A model generated the notes under the pieces. That model made no database searches. It worked only from the letters and a program-made list of their open reading frames with translations, and was not told the origin of the DNA. From Parvularcula dongshanensis (GTDB lineage: Bacteria > Pseudomonadota > Alphaproteobacteria > Caulobacterales > Parvularculaceae), in the NCBI RefSeq assembly GCF_014199615.1, contig NZ_JACHOB010000003.1, positions 248,001-312,000 of the forward strand: 64,000 nucleotides of DNA, in the 5' to 3' direction. Positions 11,832 through 19,178 of this stretch are shown here, piece after piece. A program made the translations under genes and the position numbers. Every line of letters starts with the position of its first letter. Positions within the stretch are counted from its first letter, which is position 1.

Positions 11832-13277
11832 TTGTCGCAGCAGACCGTCGTTCTTCTGACGTTGATCCTCTACAAGGTCGCGCTTCTCGGCATCGGCTTC
11901 TGGGCGGCGAGGCGAATGCGGGGCGAGGACGACTTCTTCGTCGGGGGCAGGGGCGTCGGGGGCCTCGTCTCGGGTCTTTCCTACGCCGCGAGCACGTCCT
12001 CGGCCTGGGTGCTGCTCGGCTTCTCGGGCTTCGTCTACACCGCCGGTCTGTCGGCGCTCTGGATGGTGCCGGGCATCCTCGGCGGCTACGTCGTGATGTG
12101 GGTCGTGATCGCGCCTCGGCTGAGCGGCGAGGCGCGGGCCAAGTCGCACGTGACGTTGACGGACTACCTGACGGACGGCCTTGGCGTGCCGGGCGCAAAG
12201 GCCGTCGCGGCGCTGTCGACCGCGCTGACGCTCTTCTGCTTCGTCTTCTACATCGCCGCGCAGTTCGACGCCGCGGCGAAGGCGTTCACCGACCAGTTCG
12301 CGCTCGGACAGACCGAGGCGCTGCTGCTCGGCGCAGGCGTCATCCTGATCTACTCGCTGATGGGCGGCTACTGGGCCGTCAGCGTCACCGACACGCTGCA
12401 GGGCTTCGTCATGGCGGCGGTGGCGATCGGCCTGCCGCTCGCGGCGCTGATCGCGGCCGGGGGTCCGGCAGGCGTCTCGGCCGCCTTGGCCGCCGCGCCT
12501 TCCGACTACGGAACGGCCGCGGGGGGCAGGGGCGCGATGGCGTTCACCGGCTTCGTCCTCGGTGTCCTCGCGATCGGCCTCGGCCCGTTCGGCCAGCCCC
12601 ACCTTCATGCGCGGCTGATGTCGCTCAAAGACGAGCCCGCACGCCGTCGGGGCTTCGTCCTCGCGATGGGCTGGGCGGTGATCGTCTACGCGGGCATGGC
12701 GACGCTGGCGCTCGCCGGGCGCGCCCTGACGGGCGGTGCGCTCGCGGATGGCGAGGTGCTCTTCTACCGGCTGGCCGCCGACGTTCTGCCGCCTATCCTG
12801 GCAGGCATCGTCATCGCGGCGATCTTGTCCGCGGTGATGAGCACGGTCGATTCGATCCTGCTGTCCGCGGCGGCGTCGGTCGCGCACGACCTCGGCTTCA
12901 CGAAGGGGCACCCGGCACGGGCACTGCTGATCTCGCGCAGCGTCATGGCCGCGATCGCGGTCCTGTCCGTCGCGCTGGCACTCAGCCTGCCGGACAGCAT
13001 CTTCAACCGGGTGCTGTTCGCCTGGTCCGCGCTCGGCGCCGCCTTCGGTCCGCTCGTGCTCGCTCGGGTCGCGGGGCGACGGCCGGGAACGGCTACGACG
13101 CTGCTCGCCATCGCGCTTGGTTTCGGCGTCACCGTCTTGTTCTACGTTCTCGGAACGACGGCGAGCGACGATCTCTTGTCGCGAGCCGCGCGACTGGATG
13201 GGGACTCGTTCGAGCGTCTGGTGCCGTGGGTGGTCCCACTGGCGCTCTTGTTCGCCAGTCCGCGCCGAAGCGTCTAA
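11832..13277 (+). CDS. sodium:solute symporter (SSS/PutP family, proline permease-like)
   Basis: Integral membrane Na+/solute symporter with about 12-13 hydrophobic segments. The sequence GRGVGGLVSGLSYAASTSSAW and the later LAIGLGPFGQPH stretch are typical of PutP-type transporters, which suggests proline, but the substrate is inferred. The start is uncertain. TTG at 11832 has GGAGAG at 11820-11825 and begins at the first membrane helix (481 aa); GTG at 11802 would add 10 residues with no clear ribosome-binding site. The stop is the last clearly chromosomal feature before the accessory region. Confidence 0.85.
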   Translation: MSQQTVVLLTLILYKVALLGIGFWAARRMRGEDDFFVGGRGVGGLVSGLSYAASTSSAWVLLGFSGFVYTAGLSALWMVPGILGGYVVMWVVIAPRLSGEARAKSHVTLTDYLTDGLGVPGAKAVAALSTALTLFCFVFYIAAQFDAAAKAFTDQFALGQTEALLLGAGVILIYSLMGGYWAVSVTDTLQGFVMAAVAIGLPLAALIAAGGPAGVSAALAAAPSDYGTAAGGRGAMAFTGFVLGVLAIGLGPFGQPHLHARLMSLKDEPARRRGFVLAMGWAVIVYAGMATLALAGRALTGGALADGEVLFYRLAADVLPPILAGIVIAAILSAVMSTVDSILLSAAASVAHDLGFTKGHPARALLISRSVMAAIAVLSVALALSLPDSIFNRVLFAWSALGAAFGPLVLARVAGRRPGTATTLLAIALGFGVTVLFYVLGTTASDDLLSRAARLDGDSFERLVPWVVPLALLFASPRRSV

Positions 13278-13662
13278 ACACTTTCGACAATGCAAATTGT
13301 ACGACTGTAGGTGAGCCCGTCGCCCGGGCGGGAACTGGACCAACGGCACGATGGCGACCCGGCGCCAAACCGGGTCCAGGTACCTGTTGGCACAGCACTC
13401 CTCCGTGTCCAATCCGGAACAGCTTCGGACGCGCCGATGCGAAATCGATAGTTTCGCTACCGCCTGGAGGGACTGGGATCGTACAGGTCGCGCCTGCCCG
13501 CTGGCAGGAGGAACCGAGGCAGGGTCCGTCATCGGAGCGTATGATGGCGAGCCGTTGACGACCTCGGCCGAAGCGCGCACCACGATGTTGCGGGCTCTAT
13601 CCGGCGCCCGTCCAGGCGATCCCGCCCAAGTCCGGCCAGTTTGCTGCGACCGGGATTCGGCC
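13278..13662. other. 385-bp gene-free stretch between the symporter and chrA
   Basis: I see no convincing gene. A frame stays open through to chrA, but its translation here has no domain character and no ribosome-binding site. A 6-bp inverted repeat (ACCCGG/CCGGGT, 13357-13375) lacks a T-run. This stretch probably contains the left junction of the older accessory segment that carries chrA, but no tRNA-Thr fragment is visible in it. Confidence 0.4.
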
Positions 13663-15042
13663 ATGACCGTAACCACTCAAACCGTCATCCCTGACCAGCC
13701 CGGCGTGCCGCTTGGCAAGGCCGTGCGGGTTTGGTGTCGGATAACCGCCCTGAGCTTCGGCGGGCCTGCGGGGCAGATCGCGGTGATGCACCGCATCCTC
13801 GTCGAGGAGAAGCGTTGGGTCGGCGAGAACCGTTTCCTCCACGCCCTCAACTACTGCATGCTGCTGCCCGGCCCGGAGGCGATGCAGCTTGCGACCTATG
13901 TCGGCTGGTTGCTGCACGGTGTCCGGGGCGGCTTGATCGCTGGCTGCCTGTTCGTCCTGCCGGGCTTCGTCAGCATCCTCGCGCTCAGCATGCTCTATGC
14001 CAGCTTCCAGGACCTCGCTTGGGTGCAGGCGCTCTTCTTCGGGGTGAAGGCAGCGGTGCTCGCCGTGGTGATCGAGGCGCTTGTCCGCATCGGCAAGCGG
14101 GCCTTGAAGACTGCGCCGATGGTTCTGATCGCGGCAGCAGCCTTCGTCGCGATCTTCGTCTTTCACCTGCCCTTCCCGCTCATCGTCGGTTCGGCTGCGC
14201 TCATCGGCGTTGTCGGCGGTTTGCTAGACCCGAACCGCTTCCTCGTCATCAAGGCACGCGAGGTCTCAGGCGACGATGTCGTCGTCGGTAGGCATCATAC
14301 GGGAAGTAGCAGGCCGCCCTGGCGTCCTGCGCTCTCAACCGCGGCGACGTGGCTCGGAATCTGGCTCGCGCCGGTCCTCGGCATCGTGCTGCTAGTGGGA
14401 CCGGACCACGTCTTCAGTCAGCTCGCGATCTTCTTCTCGAAGCTGGCCGTGGTGACCTTCGGCGGCGCCTATGCGGTGCTCGCCTACATGGCGCAGGAGG
14501 CGGTGCAGACGCATGGGTGGCTAGAGCCCGGCGAGATGCTCGACGGGCTCGGCATGGCCGAGACGACGCCGGGGCCGCTCATCCAAGTCGTGCAGTTCGT
14601 CGGCTATCTCGGCGGCTACCGCGAAGCGGGCTCGCTCGGCCCCGTCGCGTCTGGCATCGTCGCATCGATCATCGTGACTTGGGTGACCTTCGCGCCCTGC
14701 TTCCTTTGGATCTTCCTCGGGGCGCCGTTCATCGAGCGGCTTCGCAACGTGGCCTTACTTACGGCGGCGCTCTCGGCGGTCACGGCAGCCGTGGTCGGGG
14801 TGATCCTGAACCTCTCCGTATGGTTCGCTTTGCACGTTGCCTTCGAGGATCTGCGCGAGGTGCGAGGAGCCGGCGGCCAGCTTCTCGTCCCGAACCTGGC
14901 TAGCGTCGATCCGGCGGCGGTCGTCATCGCCGCCTGCGCATTGGTGGCCATGCTGCGATACAAGCTCGGTATGATCACCGTCCTGGCCGTAAGCGCGGCT
15001 GCGGGCATGGCCTACTCTCTCACCGGGCCGATCGGATCCTAA
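13663..15042 (+). CDS. chrA: chromate efflux transporter ChrA
   Basis: 459 aa, a two-domain (long) CHR protein with the two homologous six-helix halves typical of proteobacterial ChrA. The first half opens ITALSFGGPAGQIAVMH and includes NYCMLLPGPEAMQLATY; the second has VVTFGGAYAVLAYM and ETTPGPLIQVVQFVGYL. ChrA exports chromate driven by the membrane potential. The start MTVTTQTVIPDQ at 13663 is chosen because upstream translation is not protein-like. No chrB regulator is nearby. It sits between core chromosome and the integrase element and is probably cargo of an older insertion. Confidence 0.92.
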   Translation: MTVTTQTVIPDQPGVPLGKAVRVWCRITALSFGGPAGQIAVMHRILVEEKRWVGENRFLHALNYCMLLPGPEAMQLATYVGWLLHGVRGGLIAGCLFVLPGFVSILALSMLYASFQDLAWVQALFFGVKAAVLAVVIEALVRIGKRALKTAPMVLIAAAAFVAIFVFHLPFPLIVGSAALIGVVGGLLDPNRFLVIKAREVSGDDVVVGRHHTGSSRPPWRPALSTAATWLGIWLAPVLGIVLLVGPDHVFSQLAIFFSKLAVVTFGGAYAVLAYMAQEAVQTHGWLEPGEMLDGLGMAETTPGPLIQVVQFVGYLGGYREAGSLGPVASGIVASIIVTWVTFAPCFLWIFLGAPFIERLRNVALLTAALSAVTAAVVGVILNLSVWFALHVAFEDLREVRGAGGQLLVPNLASVDPAAVVIAACALVAMLRYKLGMITVLAVSAAAGMAYSLTGPIGS

Positions 15043-15121
15043 CTGCCCGCACGGTATGCGCTCACCTGCTACCGCTTCGAAGGGCCGTCCACCGGGCGCT
15101 TGGCGGCATCCAGAGAGCGAC

Positions 15122-15180
15122 GACGTGCACGTTAGAGGGAACACCCTCTACAAGGTTCCCAGCGCGCAAACCCCGGTGAA
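15122..15180. repeat. diverged copy of the element's right-end sequence, left of attL
   Basis: Starting at ACGTGCACGT the sequence runs in parallel with 28302-28393: shared blocks are ACGTGCACGT, AGAG, GAAC, CTACA, GGTTCCCA and GCAAACCC, interrupted by single changes and a gap of about 34 bp that removes two GGTTCCCA copies. In the present integration this side should be pre-insertion DNA, so it is best read as the right end of an older, related element. Confidence 0.65.
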
Positions 15181-15228
15181 TGCTGGTGCCCCCAGTCCGA
15201 CTCGAACGAACGACCTACTGATTACAAA
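15181..15228 (-). repeat. attL: displaced 3' end of tRNA-Thr
   Basis: 48 bp matching 28394-28441 at 42 positions. Read on the minus strand it gives the 3' half of tRNA-Thr from the anticodon loop through CCA. All six mismatches lie in two triplets that face each other in the T-stem. The 5' half of the tRNA is absent, so this is not a functional tRNA gene. The 18 bp nearest the element (15211-15228) are identical to the other copy and contain the likely crossover. Confidence 0.88.
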
Positions 15229-15294
15229 CCGGCTGCGGCTCTGTACACGCTACGTCCCGGAATTGCACGATTGCCAGTTTCTTGCTGGTGTTCG

Positions 15295-15324
15295 TTGACA
15301 TCGGACCGCATGGTTCGATATAGA
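15295..15324 (+). promoter_or_regulatory. sigma70-type promoter of the integrase gene
   Basis: TTGACA at 15295-15300 is a perfect -35 consensus. After an 18-bp spacer comes TATAGA at 15319-15324 as the -10. Transcription would start near 15331, just before the four ACGGTTCCCA repeats, and run into the integrase at 15407. Confidence 0.65.
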
Positions 15325-15340
15325 ACGAACCTAGAACAGC

Positions 15341-15404
15341 ACGGTTCCCAAGCTCGAGAAACGGTTCCCAGACGGTTCCCAAACTGCCCGCCACACGGTT
15401 CCCA
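15341..15404 (+). repeat. four ACGGTTCCCA direct repeats (putative integrase arm sites, left end)
   Basis: Exact copies of the 10-mer at 15341-15350, 15361-15370, 15372-15381 and 15395-15404, all in the same orientation. They lie between the integrase promoter and its start codon, and the last copy ends 2 bp before the ATG. The same 10-mer occurs three times next to the right att site. Short repeats of this kind flanking att cores are usually arm-type binding sites of tyrosine recombinases or their directionality factors. Confidence 0.7.
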
Positions 15405-15406
15405 AA

Positions 15407-16648
15407 ATGTCTCTGTCGAACGCCGCGCTGACTGTCCCTTCCACCGCCACGGGGCCGATCAAGTTGACCGAGGCGTTCGTCGCGACACTGAGGCCGAACG
15501 GGCGCCGCTACGTCGTCCGGGACACCGAGGTGAAAGGCTTCCTCGTCGCGGTGAACCAGCGCGGGATGAGCTACAAGGTCCAGAAGGATCTCTGGGTCGG
15601 CGAGAAGGGCAACCGGAAGCTCGCCAAGACGGTCCGGCGGACGCTCGGCGAGGTCAGCGTGCGCGAGGCACGGCGGCGTGCGCTCGCCGCCCTCAGCGAG
15701 ATCGGCGCTGGCGTCGACCCCAACGGCACCTACGACCCTGACGGCGCGAAGGCGGAGTCCGCGGGCGGCTGGACGGTCGGGCGGATGTTCGAGGAGTACG
15801 CAGCCGACATGCGAGTCCGCGACCTCGCCTCGCGGACGGTGGTCGACCACATGAAGCGCCTCGACGCCTACCTACCGGACTGGAAGGACCGCCCGATCGC
15901 GAGCGTGAAGCGGTCCGAGTGCCGCGCGCGGCACGCTCTGATCGCGGAGCGGCACGGCAAGACGACGGCGAACCGCGTGCTCGGCGACTTCCGGTCGAGC
16001 TACAACTTCGCGCTGAAGGTTTGCGACGAGGCGGACGAGTTGCCGGGCAACCCCGTCACGGCCGTCAGCTTCTACCGCGAACGGGCGAGCGGCAAGGTGA
16101 TCCTGCCGGACGACCTGCCCGCCTGGTGGACTGCCACCGAGCGGCTGACGAACCCGACCCGCCGCCTCATGCACCGCTTCGGCCTTCTGTCGGGCCTCCG
16201 CCCCGGTACGCTGATGTCGCTCGAGCGGTCCTGGTACAAACGCGACGAGCGCGCAGTCGTCATCCCGAAGATGAAGTCCGGCCGCAGCTTTTCGCTGCCA
16301 CTCTCCGAGCAGATGGTCGCGCTGCTGGACGATGCCGGCCGCGCGGCGGACCTCTTCGCGACCGGGTCGCCCTACTTCTTCCCGACCCGCGGCCGTGACG
16401 GCGCGATTAAGCCGACCGCTGTCGTCAAGGAGAAGAGCATGCCCGGTCAGACCGGGCACATCCTGCGGCACACCCATCGGACGATCGCTCAACGCGCGGG
16501 CCTCGACAGCATCACCGCGCGCCTGCTTCTGGATCACACCGTCCCGGGTATCGATGGGGTCTACGTCCACGAGCGTGCCCTGTTCGACCGGCTGCTCGAG
16601 GCGCAGGAAACCGCAACGGAGAGTATCTCGCGGCTCTGCGCAAGCTGA
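15407..16648 (+). CDS. tyrosine-type site-specific integrase (tRNA-Thr-specific)
   Basis: 413 aa. The N-terminal ~80 residues resemble the DUF4102/arm-binding domain of P4-type integrases, followed by a core-binding region and a catalytic domain. Catalytic candidates are R265 in SGLRPGTL, H355 and R358 in HTHR, H377 in LLDHTVP, and nucleophile Y386 in GVYVHE. It catalyses integration into the 3' half of tRNA-Thr. The ATG at 15407 has no ribosome-binding site, only the ACGGTTCCCA repeats, so translation may be weak or the start may lie elsewhere. Binding of those repeats by the integrase would repress its own gene. Confidence 0.93.
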   Translation: MSLSNAALTVPSTATGPIKLTEAFVATLRPNGRRYVVRDTEVKGFLVAVNQRGMSYKVQKDLWVGEKGNRKLAKTVRRTLGEVSVREARRRALAALSEIGAGVDPNGTYDPDGAKAESAGGWTVGRMFEEYAADMRVRDLASRTVVDHMKRLDAYLPDWKDRPIASVKRSECRARHALIAERHGKTTANRVLGDFRSSYNFALKVCDEADELPGNPVTAVSFYRERASGKVILPDDLPAWWTATERLTNPTRRLMHRFGLLSGLRPGTLMSLERSWYKRDERAVVIPKMKSGRSFSLPLSEQMVALLDDAGRAADLFATGSPYFFPTRGRDGAIKPTAVVKEKSMPGQTGHILRHTHRTIAQRAGLDSITARLLLDHTVPGIDGVYVHERALFDRLLEAQETATESISRLCAS

Positions 16649-16777
16649 GCTGCCGGAGCAAAGGCAGGTCGGGCGGTGTTCGCTTTTGGGGGTAGACGCC
16701 TCGACCATCCTGCAGCAAATAAGTGTCGCGTTCGCAATCTGTGAATGGTCGCCGCGGCACGGCCGACGGGAGGCAAT

Positions 16778-18172
16778 GTGCAAACGGCGATTTATGAGCA
16801 CTCAAAAGCTCCGCCTTTCAAGTGTGGCCAAATTGAATGCGGCGATTCTCTCTCTACACTGGAATATTTCGAGCCATACCCGGTAGATACTTCCGTTGCA
16901 CTCGCCACTCTACTCGAGCGATTTGAGCGTGACGGACAGTCTCTAGAGATCTCTTTTCGCAAGCTCGTATCTTGGATGAAAATTGGCGAGCGTGCCTCGC
17001 ATTATCTACATCCCTATCCGGCAAAGCTGCTACCCCATATCGCCCATTTCTTTCTCGCCAACCACTTGCTCGTCGGCCGTGACGAGATCGTCCTCGACCC
17101 CTTCGCAGGTTCCGGAACGGTAGCCCTCGAAACCATTTTGTCCGGTAGAGCGGCGCTCTATGCAGATGCAAATCCTTTGGGCCGCCTCATCACCGCCGTG
17201 AAGACGAGGTCAATTACTTCAGCTTCGCTCACCTCTGCAGGTACAGAAGTTCGCGCCGCGTTTAGCCGGTCACGGGCACGAAAACGGCCCGATGTTGTCA
17301 ATCTCGAAAAGTGGTTCGACTCGCACGTCATTGCGGAACTCGTTCGTCTTCGGGCAGCGATAAATACCTTAGATGATGATAGCTTACGCGAATTCATGTT
17401 TGTAACTTTCTCGGCTACCTTGCGTAAGGTGAGTAATTCCGATCCACGTTTCTCAGTACCAGTCCGATACCGAGACGGCGAAACTCGTACCCAGACCTCA
17501 GTTACAGATACGTTCGAGGCGCAGCTCGAAACGAACATCACTAGGATGTCCTCGCTCGGACAGATCGCAACCCTCGGAGAGGCTAAGCCAGTCGGTGACG
17601 ATGCTCGGCGATTAACAACCTCTGATGGAAGGCGGCAGCCAGACAATTCTGTCAGCATGATCATCTCATCTCCACCCTACGCCAGTGCGCAGAAGTATGT
17701 CCGTGCTGCTAGTCTTAGTCTTGGCTGGCTAGACCTCGTACCCTCTAAAAACCTCCGTGTGCTGGAAGATAAAAACATCGGACGTGAGCATTATTTGAAA
17801 GCAAGTTGGTCTGAGATCGCTCCAACGGGGATCGACGAAGCGGACACACTTATTGGGGAAATAGCTAAGATAAATTTGTCGCGTGCTAAGATCGTCAACA
17901 ATTACCTGATTGAGATGCGCGCTGCTCTAATGGAAGCCGTTCGCGTTCTTAAGCCGGGAGGCCATTTCGTTATGGTGATTGGGGACAACACTGTTTGCGG
18001 CCGCCGCTTCCCTTCGTCTGAGTATCTTCGCGAGATGCTGGAGGGTATGAACATGACGACAATTCTTTCTCTTATTGATTCGATTCCTTCTCGCGGCTTG
18101 ATGACGCGCCGTCATGCGACCGCCGGGATCATTGCGTCGGAGACGGTGATCGTGCTCCGAAAGGCGTTTTAG
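16778..18172 (+). CDS. site-specific DNA methyltransferase (SPPY motif, likely N4-cytosine or N6-adenine)
   Basis: 464 aa from the GTG at 16778, chosen because GGGAGG lies 4 bp upstream (16768-16773); an in-frame ATG at 16745 lacks one. HYLHPYPAKLLPHI (about 76-88) precedes SAM-binding motif I DPFAGSGT (about 107-114). Catalytic motif IV SSPPYAS is near 298-302, and LKPGGHFVMVIGDN follows. The SPPY form is common in N4-cytosine enzymes. About 185 residues separate motifs I and IV and may hold the target-recognition part. It is the first gene of a four-gene operon with a PRTase-like protein and an AAA ATPase. No restriction endonuclease is recognisable. GC is visibly lower than in the flanks. 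Confidence 0.85.
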   Translation: MQTAIYEHSKAPPFKCGQIECGDSLSTLEYFEPYPVDTSVALATLLERFERDGQSLEISFRKLVSWMKIGERASHYLHPYPAKLLPHIAHFFLANHLLVGRDEIVLDPFAGSGTVALETILSGRAALYADANPLGRLITAVKTRSITSASLTSAGTEVRAAFSRSRARKRPDVVNLEKWFDSHVIAELVRLRAAINTLDDDSLREFMFVTFSATLRKVSNSDPRFSVPVRYRDGETRTQTSVTDTFEAQLETNITRMSSLGQIATLGEAKPVGDDARRLTTSDGRRQPDNSVSMIISSPPYASAQKYVRAASLSLGWLDLVPSKNLRVLEDKNIGREHYLKASWSEIAPTGIDEADTLIGEIAKINLSRAKIVNNYLIEMRAALMEAVRVLKPGGHFVMVIGDNTVCGRRFPSSEYLREMLEGMNMTTILSLIDSIPSRGLMTRRHATAGIIASETVIVLRKAF

Positions 18173-18173
18173 G

Positions 18174-19172
18174 GTGGCAGACACTGACCCGATTTTTGTT
18201 GCCGACGCGTCGACACCTGAGCAGACGTGGGAGATGCTGCGCGTTCGGATCACCGTACTCAGCGAGAGGGTATGGGAAAACCGGAACCAGTGGCCTCAAG
18301 TCGAGGCATGGCTAGCAAACTTCGATGGACGCGCTGGCTTCGAGCCTAAAGTCGAACGATTGCACGCGCTTTTTCTGCTATCCCAGTTCCTATTTATTGG
18401 TAGCGCAGAGACGCGCGTTCTCCTACGGGCAGTCTACCGCGATTTGTTTCTGATCCCTCTCATCCAGGAGGTTCGCTCCTCACTCAGTGGATGCCGAGAT
18501 CCCAAGACTGTCAAGGAAGCAGTCGATAGCGAAATGGCAAAGACCCGATTCCTCGGTGTCGGCAACCCGTCAGAGAGCGGCGTGCACCTTCTCTACTTCT
18601 TCCGGCAGGAAAACAAACTGTCGAAGAAGAATTTTCTCGACTCGGCAGCTGTTTTCTCGTCAGTCATCAACGAGGATGGGAAGATCGAACGTGAACTAGC
18701 TGATCCAGATATTGAACGCTATATATTTGTCGATGATGTTTGTGGATCAGGTAAAACCGCGGTCAAGTACTCTAAAGGAATTATCTCTGAGATACTGTCA
18801 TTACAGCCAAGCGCGAAGGTTTGCTACCTAGCCATGTTTGCGACCCAGAAAGGTATCGAGAAAGTTCGGGCCACCAAGTTTGGCTCCGCAAGTGCCGCGG
18901 TCTTCGAACTGGACGACAGCTATCGCTGCCTCTCACCGAGCGCGCGCATACTTTTTGATGCGCCCGATCATATCGATGCAACTGTGTTGAGAAAAGTTAC
19001 TCTGACCTATGGAACCTACCTACGGCCAGGCTTTCCGGGAGGATGGGATGATAACCAACTGCTGCTTGGTTTCCAGCATAACACACCCAATAACACGTTA
19101 CCGATCATGTGGGCCGAGGGCAGCGCTACCCACCCTTGGACCCCGGCTTTCAAACGCTATGCGAAAATGTAG
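18174..19172 (+). CDS. phosphoribosyltransferase-like conflict-system protein (PRTase-CE type)
   Basis: 332 aa, GTG start one base after the methyltransferase stop. The central motif YIFVDDVCGSGKTA (about 183-196) has the form of a PRPP-binding loop (two acidic residues, then a Gly-rich Thr-containing loop). The N-terminal third is helical. The C terminus ends with PNNTLPIMWAEGS, a loop typical of proteins I know as PRTase-CE, catalogued in bacterial conflict systems. GSGKT could be taken for a Walker A, but the preceding VDDV and strand context favour a PRTase fold. The activity is unknown; plausible roles are nucleotide sensing or nucleotide/NAD+ breakdown. The family name is from memory, not from a search. 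Confidence 0.68.
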   Translation: MADTDPIFVADASTPEQTWEMLRVRITVLSERVWENRNQWPQVEAWLANFDGRAGFEPKVERLHALFLLSQFLFIGSAETRVLLRAVYRDLFLIPLIQEVRSSLSGCRDPKTVKEAVDSEMAKTRFLGVGNPSESGVHLLYFFRQENKLSKKNFLDSAAVFSSVINEDGKIERELADPDIERYIFVDDVCGSGKTAVKYSKGIISEILSLQPSAKVCYLAMFATQKGIEKVRATKFGSASAAVFELDDSYRCLSPSARILFDAPDHIDATVLRKVTLTYGTYLRPGFPGGWDDNQLLLGFQHNTPNNTLPIMWAEGSATHPWTPAFKRYAKM

Positions 19173-19178
19173 GCTCTC

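Noticed and set aside
13351-13662. N-terminal extension of ChrA
   Set aside because: Translation before 13663 has no membrane or domain character, and ChrA family proteins begin close to the ATG at 13663.
15181-15228. Second tRNA-Thr gene
   Set aside because: Only the 3' half is present; the acceptor 5' strand, D-arm and 5' anticodon stem are missing. It is the displaced att fragment.
16745-16777. ATG at 16745 as the start of the methyltransferase
   Set aside because: No ribosome-binding site precedes it, whereas GGGAGG lies just before the in-frame GTG at 16778.
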